Below are positions 12,101 through 21,937 of a stretch of 64,000 nt of DNA, piece after piece. The notes below the pieces were generated by a model that saw nothing but the letters and a program-made list of their open reading frames with translations, ran no database searches and had not been told where the DNA came from. This stretch comes from Xylogone sp. PMI_703. Lineage: Eukaryota; Ascomycota; Leotiomycetes. The stretch is taken from contig JAJTUQ010000001.1 of NCBI GenBank assembly GCA_021399445.1, forward strand, positions 1,984,001-2,048,000, written 5' to 3'. Every line of letters starts with the position of its first letter. Position 1 is the stretch's first letter. The position numbers and the translations under genes are program-made.

Positions 12101-13135
12101 GAGTTATGACCGCTACGGTAGCAATATAAACCGGAAGTCTCAGAAGAAGAGTTGACCCGTTCACTCAGAATGCGAGTAACCTAGCAGATGCCTGATCTTA
12201 CATAGAAAGGTAAGATGATAAGGATAACAGCACCAATGAGAGACTAGAGGAAATAAACAATAACGATAATGAAGATGATTTGGACATTTACATCAGTGAC
12301 GATAAAGGCGAAGAGATGAATGATTGTATCAGTAGGTTATTCGGCAACATTGAACTCGACGTGTTCCATCCTTATGGGATCATCTGGGAGCTGTTACTCG
12401 AGTACTCAGCAGTGTCCACAAATACGTGGTATGCTTGATGCCCCTGCATATGTTGGATGTACTCAGGTAGGTTGGTTTCACTCATGAGTCTTCATCAAGT
12501 AAATATTTCCTCTGACCAGCCAGAGACGGTCTGTGAAGTCACAGTTGGACTTCTTGGCATCTCCCAATCAATTGACTAAATCTGACTAGTAACAAGTGTT
12601 GCTATCATATTTTATGCGGTTTAATGTCTATGACTACCTGTGATCTTGCAACTCATCATCTTCTCTTAGATAAAAATAGATACCTGGGCAACTACATGGT
12701 ATCTCGGCTGTTGCTCCTTTTGACAGCCTCTTCAATCAGTGGAGCATGACAAAGAACCGGAGGCACAGCAACTACAGACACGACTCAGCTTTAACTAGCC
12801 ATAGTAATATTCACAATTCTGAAGAAGTTTTCAAATCTCTACCTGCTCCTAGACACAAAGTGAATACACGCGTGGAGCTTCACGGTAGGATGTCAAGGAT
12901 TCAAAACCACAACCTTTAGGTGAATAACTCATGTTACCTAGATAGAATGTCTGAGAGAAGAATCGAGAGATCTCAATTATCTATGAGCAGAGATGCTGTT
13001 CTAAGTCGAAATGCCCAAACCAGTGCCACGCCATGCAACTAGATCTATCCAGGACGCAAACTACTATACATACATCATCCAGACGTACCTCATTAATACA
13101 CAAGCTAATCATACACTCAGCTCAAAGCGTAATAC
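9188..13135. other. Gene-poor intergenic region, 3.9 kb
   Basis: No gene I can support. Positions 9188-9310 are the likely promoter of the secreted-protein gene, with a TATA-like TTTTAATATATTA at about 9309. From 9360 to 9960 the DNA is GC-rich and open on both strands without protein-like content. A CCAGCTGCT unit is repeated almost three times near 9911-9935. A hairpin lies at 10338-10368. TACAGTA words occur near 9748, 10285 and 10816. From about 10,900 to 13,000 it is AT-richer and I see nothing further. Confidence 0.5.
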
Positions 13136-13741
13136 CTAATCACACCGGCCGTCTTTCCACCCAGTCCTCCACCTCTCCTCCCATTTATTACAATCAAACT
13201 CCTTCTTTCCCAGCTTTCTATTGACATCATTATGTGCTTCACACAGCCACCGTCCAAATTCATCTCTGCTCCCAGCTCTGATTTTCTCCCGTTCCATATA
13301 CGCCTGGAAATCCTCCGCACACACCCAGCATGGATACAACTTCCCAAACAAGCCCATGAACTGCTTCACATTGCTCTGCTCTTCCAATGTCGGTCTCTCG
13401 GGGTAAGAAGCTGATATAGAGTGCAAGAGCGTCCAGGAGGCGCGGCCCAGCTGTTCTACATCCGGAGGGCAATCTTTTGGTGGTATTGCCGTAGATGTAC
13501 CTTTTGTAGTCTGCTTTGCTTGCGCAGCCCAGGAAGCGAAGGAAGTGCAAGAACGGCACCTTACAGGATAATTGAATCAGCCTACAGGGTCTCGTTATAA
13601 ATGATTTGGGGGAATATCCTACGGTTTACCATCCTTTCCCAAAACCACGCCCTTGGGGAATTTCTTCGGCGGCTCGGCTACACTGCTACCTGAGGGCGAT
13701 ATAGTCGTATTGCTATCTTGTTCTTTGGTATCGTCCGTCAT
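13136..13741 (-). CDS. ERV1: FAD-linked sulfhydryl oxidase of the mitochondrial intermembrane space
   Basis: Erv1/ALR reoxidises Mia40 during disulfide-driven protein import and passes electrons to cytochrome c or oxygen. Two exons (13741-13623 and 13559-13136) give 180 aa (yeast Erv1 is 189). The intron splits a Pro codon using a GTAGGA donor and TAAG acceptor; this is the only join that restores the conserved N-terminus FPKGVVLGKDGKPCRSC. All family cysteines are present: shuttle pair C41/C44, redox-active CWVC C117/C120 beside FAD, and the structural pair C145/C162 (spacing 17, as in yeast). FAD contacts RASWTLLHSI and CEAHNDVNRKLGK are visible. There is no cleavable presequence, as expected. 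It is divergent from HEM4 over 335 bp. The extra CRSC-proximal Cys70 and C-terminal Cys179 are outside the usual core. Confidence 0.92.
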
Positions 13742-14076
13742 TGTATCAGGAGGCAGAAATTCCCCGGATTACAAAGGATTTGGACAGAAACAATGAACCT
13801 CCGCCACGAGGAAAGAAGAGATGTTAAGGAAGCTTGAGCTTGAAGCTTTGTAATTGATGCCGGAACTTGCCGGATAAGAGTAAATACCTCTATCGCATTA
13901 TTTATCGGGCAGTCGGACAATTCCTTCAACCAGGCACTACCACGGCATGCTTGTTGGTGCCTTATTTATGCTTGAATTGCTGGTATTCGGTTGGGGGAAT
14001 TGTCCGGTTGATCAATAAATGCTTCGTCTTACTCGAGCTCCCCCCACTACGAACTTCCCCGCACAATGTCTTTACA
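13742..14076. promoter_or_regulatory. Divergent promoter ERV1 / HEM4
   Basis: A 335-bp gap drives both genes. It holds a perfect 11-bp inverted repeat, CGGACAATTCC at 13914-13924 and GGAATTGTCCG at 13996-14006, 71 bp apart, and two GCCGG words at about 13859 and 13869. CGG half-sites of this kind are typical of Zn2Cys6 regulators; the factor is unknown. Confidence 0.45.
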
Positions 14077-15085
14077 ATGACTGAAAATTCACCTCCCAGC
14101 GAAGGGGATATACCGATATTCCTGCTCAAGACGAAATCTCGTCCAACAGATGCCTATGAGGAACTGTTTTCGGCGGCCAATGGCGAGCTGAGATTCAAAC
14201 CGATCTTTGTGCCCGTTTTAGATCATAAGTTTCGGGACGATGGGTTGGAAACTGTGAGAGCACTGCTGCGAAACAAGCAATTTGGGAAAGGTCACGACTG
14301 CAAATACGGGGGCCTCATTTTCACCTCTCAGCGTGCTGTGGAAGCATTCGACAAGCTGGTCCAAGAAGGTGGGCATTCTTTTGGTCTCAGCTAATTGACA
14401 AAGATACGACCTTGGACTAATAATTGCATTCATAGTTGTCCCTGAGGGAGAATCGAACGATTGGCCGCATCTACAGGATGTCCCGATATACTCAGTTGGA
14501 CCTGCTACCAGTCGCGCATTGCGCGCAGTTTCCCCTTCTCTGAAGGTCTTCGGCGAGGAAACGGGCAGTGGGTTCAGTCTATCTTGGTATATAATGGATC
14601 ACTATAGGGCGTGGTACCCAGATAAGAATCAAAAGCCTCCGTTACTGTTTCTAGTAGGCGAACAGCGACGGGATATCATCCCCTCCACGCTTATGCGCCC
14701 TGGATTATCTGAAAGTTGGCGGGTTCAAGTCGATGAGATTATCGTGTATGGCACAGATGTTATGGAGTCTTTTGGGGAGGACTTTATACAGCGGTTACAA
14801 GAAACCAGTGAATGCAAAATAAGATGGGTAGTGGTATTTTCCCCTACAGGTTGTGAAGCAATGCTTCGTGGTCTTGGGCTCCTGGATCCGACAACTGGGA
14901 AGGTGAAGTCTGACGCGCGAACAAGGACGGGCAGTGAAGACAAGCGCGTATATATCATTACGATCGGACCTACCACACGAGATCACCTCAAGGATGTATT
15001 CGATTTTGAGCCAGATGTATGCGCTGAAAAACCACGTCCAGAGGCAATTATAGCAGGAATCCAGAAGTTCCTCGGAACAAAATAA
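14077..15085 (+). CDS. HEM4: Uroporphyrinogen-III synthase
   Basis: Closes and isomerises hydroxymethylbilane to uroporphyrinogen III, the fourth heme-pathway step, in the cytosol. Exons 14077-14368 and 14436-15085 join in phase to 313 aa; the 67-nt intron has a GGACTAAT branch site and splits a Val codon. The fold is the two-domain HemD type: domain 1 opens with IPIFLLKTK and has GGLIFTSQRAVEAF; the hinge contains VGPATSRAL; domain 2 has LLFLVGEQRRD, VVFSPTGCEAML and, near the end, IITIGPTTRDHL. These are the family's weakly conserved but recognisable landmarks. An earlier ATG at 14066 is followed at once by a stop (five codons), a tiny upstream frame. It shares a promoter with ERV1. Confidence 0.9.
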
Positions 15086-15567
15086 GCACTAATAAAGTCT
15101 ATTTGTACGGTGTCAGAGCTGAGAGCTTTTTGGCATGTTTATACGAGGCTGTTGATTTTGGATTGGCCAATTAACACCCCCTGCTCGCTGCTCGCGGCTT
15201 TTCGGGCTTCGGCCTTATGATCATCCTATGGGAGATTAGATGTAGGTTCTAACACAAGACAAAAATGTAGCATCACAGCTTATAGTCAGCCATGAGCTGA
15301 AGCCATCTACATTACAAATTTTATTATGGAGAAATACTTGTAGTAGCGGAACAGTTGTTACCATAGCTTTAGGCAAAAGGATATATATTTTAGGTCTTAG
15401 GGCGTCTTCTCAACTCACCACCATCTAATGCAGCTATAGTTAGTAGAAGCATAGCACCATTTAGCGAAAAGTCATTAAATATCGTTCCATTCGTGCATTA
15501 CACAAAAGCAATCCATTGAATCCTTTCTTTTTTTTTCCTGGATCCCAGTCAAACAGCCATAGCAAAC
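15086..15567. other. Intergenic between HEM4 and the NTF2-like gene
   Basis: AT-rich 0.48-kb tandem intergenic space containing the HEM4 3' end and the promoter of the next gene. A pyrimidine tract (CTTTCTTTTTTTTTCC at about 15,522-15,538) precedes the next start, a common fungal core-promoter feature. Nothing else seen. Confidence 0.45.
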
Positions 15568-16080
15568 ATGTATTTGACAAAGGCCGAACTCGAAGCTATC
15601 GTCCGTACCCTTGAGCAAGGTGACGGCTCTCACTTCTGGGGTCGAGTCTCACCCAATGTTGAGTGGACGATTATGGGGAACGCTCCCGGCGCTGGAACTT
15701 ATCATTCACTTGAAGACTTGTCCGCCAACACCGTTGGAAAGCTCTATCAAGTACTAGAGGGCCCTCTCAAGTTCAAGGTCCGCAGCCTAATTGTTGGTGG
15801 GGATAATGGAGAGTGGACAACGCTTGAATTACAGGCCCAGGGCCGTACAAAGAATGGTACGTCACCCCGGGGAACATGGTCCCATACCCATTATGGAAAT
15901 ATCTGAGATTATCCATATCCGAGGTGCTAACTCTAACTTTTTTCATCTTCAGGAAAGGATTTCAATCACGAGTACGCCCTTGTGATGCAGTGGAACGAGG
16001 AAGGAAAGATCGTCTATGTGAGAGACTACCTGGATTCTGCTCTCCTGAACCGAATCTTTGAGGAGAACGGCGGTTACTAA
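15568..16080 (+). CDS. SnoaL/NTF2-like domain protein
   Basis: Small cytosolic protein of 138 aa from exons 15568-15856 and 15953-16080; the 96-nt intron splits a Gly codon. The whole chain is one cone-shaped NTF2-like domain: an N-terminal helix (TKAELEAIVRTLEQGD), the start of the sheet (VEWTIMGNAPGAGTYHSLE), a helix, then strands ending in HEYALVMQWNEEGKIVYVRDYLDSALL, the classic SnoaL C-terminal strand and helix. Members are cyclases, isomerases or ligand-binding proteins; the substrate cannot be told. The conserved Asp in VRDYLD is where SnoaL enzymes place a catalytic acid, but activity is not shown. No signal peptide is present and there is no biosynthetic cluster around it. Confidence 0.8.
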
Positions 16081-16498
16081 GCACGGTTTCAATGAATGGA
16101 TTTGGCTTTTGTTTTTTTTTCAGCGTTTTGATGTTTGCTAGCGTTACCGTTTCCCCCAGGTCGCGCTAGTGCACCAGGCTGAGACCCAGCATGTCTCTGA
16201 TAAAGCGCTGGGTGGTTAGCACGGTAGCAGCAGACAGGGAGGGAGCTTCAACTGTAATTTAGCGTGTGCCTCAGCTCTTTCAACCCTGTGGATCGGATAA
16301 AAATAGTGCCAGGCACCATAAGCAACACCCCGCAATGCATAAAGTCGTTCCATTACCGTTAACTCTAATCCAAATCCATCTTCATGTGTGACCCCATAAC
16401 AACCTTCAGCAAAAATCAGGAGCTGTCTCCTTTCATTGCCCATTTTGTTCCGCTCTCCGGCCTTTTTGGCTGAAAGGAAAACGTGAGAAGTTCTCATC
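16081..16498. other. Intergenic upstream of OXR1
   Basis: A 0.42-kb gap. It holds a 7-bp perfect hairpin, ACCCAGC (16184-16190) and GCTGGGT (16207-16213) with a 16-nt loop, soon after the NTF2-like gene. A minus-strand frame of 96 codons here has no protein-like features. The OXR1 promoter must lie in the right part. Confidence 0.4.
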
Positions 16499-17555
16499 AT
16501 GACCACTCACGATGAGGCCAAGGCCACGCCGACGTCATCCTCTGGCACTTCCACACCGCCCCAGAGCAGGGCCTCTTCTTTCCATATTCCCACCACCGTG
16601 TCACATGCCGTAAGTGGACTGCTGCGGAGGTTCTCTTCAGACCCTCAGGGCAACTTACAAAAGCCCGCAACTGCGTCGCGCCACGGTGGCCTGTCTGAAG
16701 CTAAGAGTGATGTTACAGACGAAGTCTACACGCCTCATCGAACAGCCTCGCCATTTCAGCCTCCTCCACTATACCCGCTGATATTGAAGGGATATCGAGA
16801 ATCCACAGCTCAATCGGCCCAGTTATTATCGAAGTCGTTGGCTGAGGAGATCCGATTGCTGGTGCCGCCACGATTACAACTCTGTGAAGAATGGAACCTT
16901 GTTTACAGTCTCGATCAAGATGGTGTTAGCCTCGGGACGCTATATAAGAAGTGTGATGCACTAAGAGGATTGAGGAACGGATATGTATTGGTTGTAAAAG
17001 ATGGTGATGGCGGCGTACGTGATGAGACATGCCCCAATTCGTTCACCGAACAATTACTGACAAGTACTACAGCTCTTCGGTGCCTATCTAACAGATGCTC
17101 CTCATCCTTCGCCTCATTACTTTGGTACCGGTGAATGCTTCCTCTGGAGAGCTGCCATACTCTCTGCCAATAACTTTGGCCATCTTCCCCCTCCACCATC
17201 CGCCGATACAACAAACCTACAACGATCAACAACTGTGAGCGCTGTTTCCACATCCAATGGCAACCTAGCGCCTCCTTCCATAGCTCCCGGTCCGGGAACC
17301 GGTGCCAGCACACCTGAGAGGATACGCTTCAAAGCGTTTCCATATAGTGGCATAAATGACTACATGATGCTCTGTGACCCGACTTTTCTCAGCGTTGGTG
17401 GTGGTGACGGGCACTATGGATTATGGCTGGACGATTCATTCGAGAAAGGAATAAGCAGTACCTGTCTGACTTTTGGTAATGAGCCGTTGAGTGACGAGGG
17501 TGAAAAGTTTGATATATTGGGCGTAGAGATTTGGACTATTGGAAATATGCCGTGA
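16499..17555 (+). CDS. OXR1: Oxidation resistance protein 1 (TLDc domain)
   Basis: TLDc-domain protein linked to oxidative-stress resistance; in yeast Oxr1 binds and helps disassemble the V-ATPase. Exons 16499-17014 and 17073-17555 join in phase 0 to 332 aa. Residues 1-75 are Ser/Thr/Pro-rich and disordered. The TLDc domain starts at PLYPLILKGY, continues with LRLLVPPRLQLCEEWNLVYSLDQDGVSL, crosses the intron into LFGAYLTDAP, then FGTGECFLW, and ends with YMMLCDPTFLSVGGGDGHYGLWLDDSFEKG, TFGNEPLS and FDILGVEIWTIG, all diagnostic TLDc motifs. A Ser/Pro/Thr-rich insert of about 40 residues separates the middle and last parts, common in fungal orthologs. The 58-nt intron uses GTACGT and CTACAG. 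Confidence 0.92.
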
Positions 17556-17815
17556 AAAATATCGCTCCTGGAACAACGTGAAAGTACAATATACCCGGTT
17601 TCCTGCTATTTATTTTGATTTACCAGATAAGAATTTTTGAGATGGAACAGAAGCTTCCCAGGACTGAAAACTTCTATACACCTATGGCGCTTTATCATGA
17701 CATGTAATTGAGCGGGAATGGTTGGATACGGCTGGGTCTGTTAAGGACACCAATTTTTGAAGAAACACGCATGATCGAGGGGACATACATACGGTTTGAT
17801 CATTTGTTATAATAT

Positions 17816-19265
17816 CTACCTAATTTTATCCTCATATCTCCACACACAAAGTAAGCGGTCATAAAAACTTGTTGAAACGCATAGCCTGGTTTCATTATCA
17901 ATTTCCCCTGACTCTCTATATTGAGGTTGAACATCACTTCCATAGCACATGCTCCTGTGATCTGTCACTTCACCTAGTACCCTGATACTCCATCCATTGC
18001 TATGGTTAACCTCCAGTATTCGTGCCCCAGCATGCATACAACAAGCCAAAACCTTTAAGCTAGACTCCCCGTTTTCCCGCTCGTGTGATTTGTAGTCTTC
18101 CAAGAATTTTAGTCTCCAGACACCTCCCCCAATGTATAACTTTGAAAGTATCGCAGGACCTCTTGACACTTGGCTCCAAGGGTCCATACTACAGATGCGC
18201 ACATGATCATCGTAACTTCCGGTAACCAATATATCTCTCTGATCATCCGTTTTGAAAGGTATTGGGAGAATAGCCGTGACACCAGCATCATGACTTGGTC
18301 TACTAGTTCTTATAAGACCTGCAGGTCGCAATTCGAACGTATCGTCTTCCTGATCTCCAGGTTCACCGGTCGATTGATTTGAGTCCCCAAGAGGAAACGT
18401 CGTCACATTGAGGTGCCCATCATCACCTCCAGAGTAAATGGCGCATTGCTCCTTGGCCCCGGATACGGACGATGAGGGTGAGAAGGCAGAGCACCACGCT
18501 TCCAAGCCATGGGTAATTAGAGGCTCATGACTCGGAATAAATTGAACTGCATTTATAAGTTCTTCATCGAGCTTCAAGACATGTACTGCACCTGTAGAGA
18601 GGGTGACGCTAATGACAGAAGGGAGTTCAGTGTGCCAGGAGAACGAGAGAACTAGCGTATCCTGCGGGAATGGCTGGTGCGTCTTAAGATGCGCGATAGA
18701 TGGCTTGGGGCCGGTACTCAGTTCGAAAACTGAGATTGAGCCATTGCTGGAAGCTACGGCGAAGATGGATGGTTTGTGTGGAGAGAAGTGCAGGTCTAAG
18801 ATAGCTGATTGGTATGACAGCGTCTGGATTAAAGACCTGTCTGGGTTGTAAGATTTATGTGACAAGGGATCAAATGAAAGATCGGGTGTTTTAAATAAGA
18901 ATTTAAATGGGGTTTTAAAAGAAAATTCGAGTTCACATTGGATGTGAAGATAACTCTGCATATATACGAAAATTTAAATATAATTATCTGGCTGAAGAAA
19001 ACTTATAAACCTACAGCTTGTCTTCGATGATTTGAAATAAAATTAAGCTCCCATTCCTGGATTGAGGAGCACTAGGAAGATCGTTCCCTGGCTCATCTGG
19101 CTCATCGCCCTTCTCTTCAGATGCACTTTCCTCTTTCTGCAAGTTATAAGTGCCCACGACGAAATACTCCCTATTCTCAGGCGAAAACTCAATGCAGCTC
19201 GGAGGCAGATCTAGAATTGTGGAACAAAACGGGTTTATTTTATTATCCAAATTATGCTCTTCCAT
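17816..19265 (-). CDS. DPH7: Diphthine methyltransferase-type WD40 protein (diphthamide synthesis)
   Basis: Dph7/Rrt2 is the methylesterase that demethylates diphthine on translation factor eEF2, letting Dph6 add the final amide. Exons 19265-19015 and 18953-17816 give 462 aa. WD40-type blades appear as LDLHFSPHKPSIFAVASSNGSISVFEL, CAIYSGGDDGHLNV, DILVTGSYDDHVRICSMDPW and LCVSTSFYDRLLCVWRYED; GGGVWRLKFLED and CCMHAGARILEV are Dph7 hallmarks, as is the N-terminal LDLPPSCIEFSPENREYFVVGTYNL. The intron is slightly uncertain: the phase-consistent acceptor is GAG, three bases beyond a better-looking CAG. The linker FSFKTPFKFLFKTP is unusually basic and repetitive. It is divergent from the DUF1917 gene. 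Confidence 0.85.
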
Positions 19266-19696
19266 TGTTCAGGTTGCATAAATAAATGACAGGTCGTAAT
19301 AAAGCATACGAATATGTAATCTTTACATGGGTTATTGAAGAATGGGCTTGGGGCTGTGGCTGTAAGGAGTTGGAAGAAAATCTCGGCACTGGCACGGCAC
19401 AGGGAATGCGTCGCAGGTCTCAATCTGACGAGCTTACCGTCCCCCAGCCTTGTTTTCTTTCCCTTTCCTTTTCTTTCCTTTTCAAATCACAGTCTTTTGG
19501 TATCATAGCAAAATGAAAGGGAAGTATATTGATTTTTGCCTCTTTTAAGTTTTGGTCTATTGTTTTGATTTTACGCCGTGTCTTGTCTGAGTTTCTGTGA
19601 TTGTTGTTGATCAAAACATCTGATTACCTTATTTCTTCCGCCACTCCGGGTCGGGTTGTTTACCGCAAGTCGATCAATAATGCGTTCAAGCTAAAG
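19266..19696. promoter_or_regulatory. Divergent promoter DPH7 / DUF1917 gene
   Basis: A 431-bp gap between divergent start codons. It contains a long pyrimidine tract (CTTTCCCTTTCCTTTTCTTTCCTTTTC near 19,455-19,482), which likely belongs to the right-hand gene's core promoter. No recognised factor site. Confidence 0.4.
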
Positions 19697-20722
19697 ATGA
19701 CAGATGATATTGAATATCTTTCTGATGAGTCTGATTTTTATGGTGTGTTTAAAACTTTTATTTTATTCTTTAGAAAATACAAGAACAATTAAATAATGAA
19801 GTCATAGGGGATGACAACACCAAGAGAAATCTTGAGCTACGCGCAAGTAGTTTTGATGCATTGCAGTGGTGGAAGTCCAAGAGCTCTTCGCTGACCGAGA
19901 TCGCCAACTCTAATGTTGAAGCGGAGCTGGGAAAGAAAGCTGCTCCTAAGTACAACATCTATGAGGGACTCTTGTGTGGTCGTCAACTCAGCGAAACTGT
20001 AGATGAGTTCTTAAGGAGGTTACCACCTTCTACGACTCTACAGTCCATTTCTATCCCATGGATCTTTATTTCTAATCCATATGTTCCACGCTATGGAAAG
20101 CAGGTTCTTCCATCGGAGTCGTCTGCAAACGAGACTATTACAGAAGCTCCCCCTGAACCGGAGAGCGATGTTGCGCGGTTCAGAGAGATTGGTCAAGCTC
20201 TCCTTGAAGAATTGACTGTGCTGAGGAAGAAAGTCGAAAGGCAAAAGGCTGGCCAGCCACACTTTGCAATCAATAAAGCAGTGAATGTTCAAAAGACCCA
20301 AATCGTGGAGAGAATTCTCAAGGCTGCCCAAGAGACGCGTGTGAGGTCCGGCAAGGTAAGACTATTATAATATAGCTTGTTTGGTTTGTCAACAGATTGG
20401 TTAATATACTAATGTCCGGATTCAGTGGATGTTGTTTTGCTCCGACTCCGAAGTTGACGCAGTTTGGTCAATTGTTGCTCGGCATACGGCTGAAGATCAG
20501 CTTGGAACAGGAGCAAAAGTTTCTCCTCGTGATCCTAATGCGAATAGGGGAGTAGCCAGGGTTATATGCATCTATACCAAAAACTTTTCAGATCAAGAGG
20601 ATATCCGAAGAGTTATTCGTAAGCTGCGTGATCTGGGTCTTGTTGAGACAAAGGGTCGGCCCATTTACTACAAGCCAGGCAAGCAAAATAACCCCACTCG
20701 CAAGACTAATGCTTACCTATAG
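19697..20722 (+). CDS. DUF1917 / UPF0696 (BLES03-like) protein
   Basis: Member of the UPF0696 family, related to the eIF4E-like fold, function unknown. Proposed exons are 19697-19742, 19784-20355 and 20426-20722, giving 304 aa. The acidic N-terminus ISD/SDESDFY is typical of fungal members; the conserved core follows as FDALQWWKSK, KYNIYEGLLCGRQLSETVDEFLRRLPPST, WIFISNP, then exon 3 GKWMLFCSDSEVDAVWSIVARHTAEDQLGTGAKVSP, VARVICIYTKNFSD and LRDLGLVETKGRPIYYKP. The first intron is problematic: 41 nt with an AAG acceptor (used here), or 29 nt with the TAG after the pyrimidine tract; both restore the frame. No ATG occurs early in exon 2, so an upstream exon is required. Confidence 0.8.
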
Positions 20723-21015
20723 CTGTAGATGCATATACTTATCTCGATATTAAGAGCATGAATGAATGGGATATAAAACCCACCATGTATAACTCCGGCG
20801 ATTTGTTGAAACAAACATCAATCCCTGTAAGAAACACACTGGATGGATTTTTTCACAGTCGTGATGAACATACAAAATATTGGCGAGAAATGGAGTCTTG
20901 ATAGTTTTAGGATACCCTTTCAGTCTCTTCCTTGGATTTTGTTCATACAGGATTACCAGGTCTAGAATTATGTTTGCGCTATCTCGTCTCTTTTTCGTGA
21001 CTATGAGCCGCTGAT

Positions 21016-21624
21016 CTATAATTCATTTCCTGTCATATCTACCGTTCTTTTCAAATGCAGAACTAGCCTATATGCAGAATTTCCATTCAGGTAATATCGA
21101 TGTAACTTCTTACTTCTAAGAAATCCCAATCGTTCATACAGTTTCATAGCAGGCGTGTTCGTGGCTTCGGTTTCCAATACCACTTCGTCTGCATTCCTCT
21201 CGATCATAGCATCTATAGCTCTCCGTACTAGATTTGTAGCAATGCCGTGATTCCTGTATGTAGACGATACAGCTAACATGGCAATATAACCCCTTAAAGT
21301 TGAAGGAGAATGTGACTGGTGGTTTTCAAGTTTGCATATTACAACGCCTACTAGTGCAGATGACACAGGGTCAAGAGCCTAGACTAAGTCAGGATCGTTC
21401 TTTATCCGCGTCTTCGGTAGAGGGGAGCATTGATTGATTACCATGAAGCAGAGATCTCCCCATTGGTAAAGAAAGTACCGGTAGACATAAATGCTGTACG
21501 GCTCACTCAAGTCTTTTGAAATTAAGGCCCTGATAGCCGGCAAATATTGTTTTTCGAGAGAGTGTTCATACTGGATATATCTTAGCTCTGCCGGTAGAGA
21601 AGACACTCTAGACTCCTCGGTCAT
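21016..21624 (-). CDS. MAK3: N-terminal acetyltransferase NatC catalytic subunit
   Basis: GNAT acetyltransferase (Naa30/Mak3) that acetylates N-terminal Met followed by Leu, Ile, Phe or Trp, together with Mak10 and Mak31, on the ribosome. Exons 21624-21442 and 21378-21016 join in phase 0 to 181 aa (yeast Mak3 is 176). The acetyl-CoA loop R/QxxGxA is [10 protein letters not shown]; upstream is RGYIAMLAV, and downstream are [21 protein letters not shown] and [14 protein letters not shown], the standard Naa30 series. The N-terminal [18 protein letters not shown] is the peptide-binding region conserved in Mak3. The 63-nt intron uses GTAATC and TAG. It is divergent from LRO1. Confidence 0.92.
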
Positions 21625-21937
21625 TGTATGGGAGGTGGAGCTTGGCGAGAGTTGAACATGCTATGTTAGTGAGGCTGAAAAAGAGCCAAGCAACTAAGAG
21701 GATCATGCCCAACGAACTTTCACATGCAAGGCTGAGACTGCACGCACTGAATGTCCCGCGCTAAGCCTATTAAAGGTCTGTAAACAGCATCCCTCTCAAA
21801 CCGAGCTCAAAGTTATTCATTCAACTATATTTTTCTTTCCATACCATAAAGCAGATCTTCTACCAAATTTACCATGTTAGATATCTCTATGTGATATTGC
21901 TACTGCCAACAATTGAGTAAAGATATCGCTTGAAATA
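21625..21937. promoter_or_regulatory. Divergent promoter MAK3 / LRO1
   Basis: A 313-bp gap between divergent genes. A pyrimidine-rich stretch (TATATTTTTCTTTCC near 21,826) lies toward LRO1. No specific site could be assigned. Confidence 0.4.
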
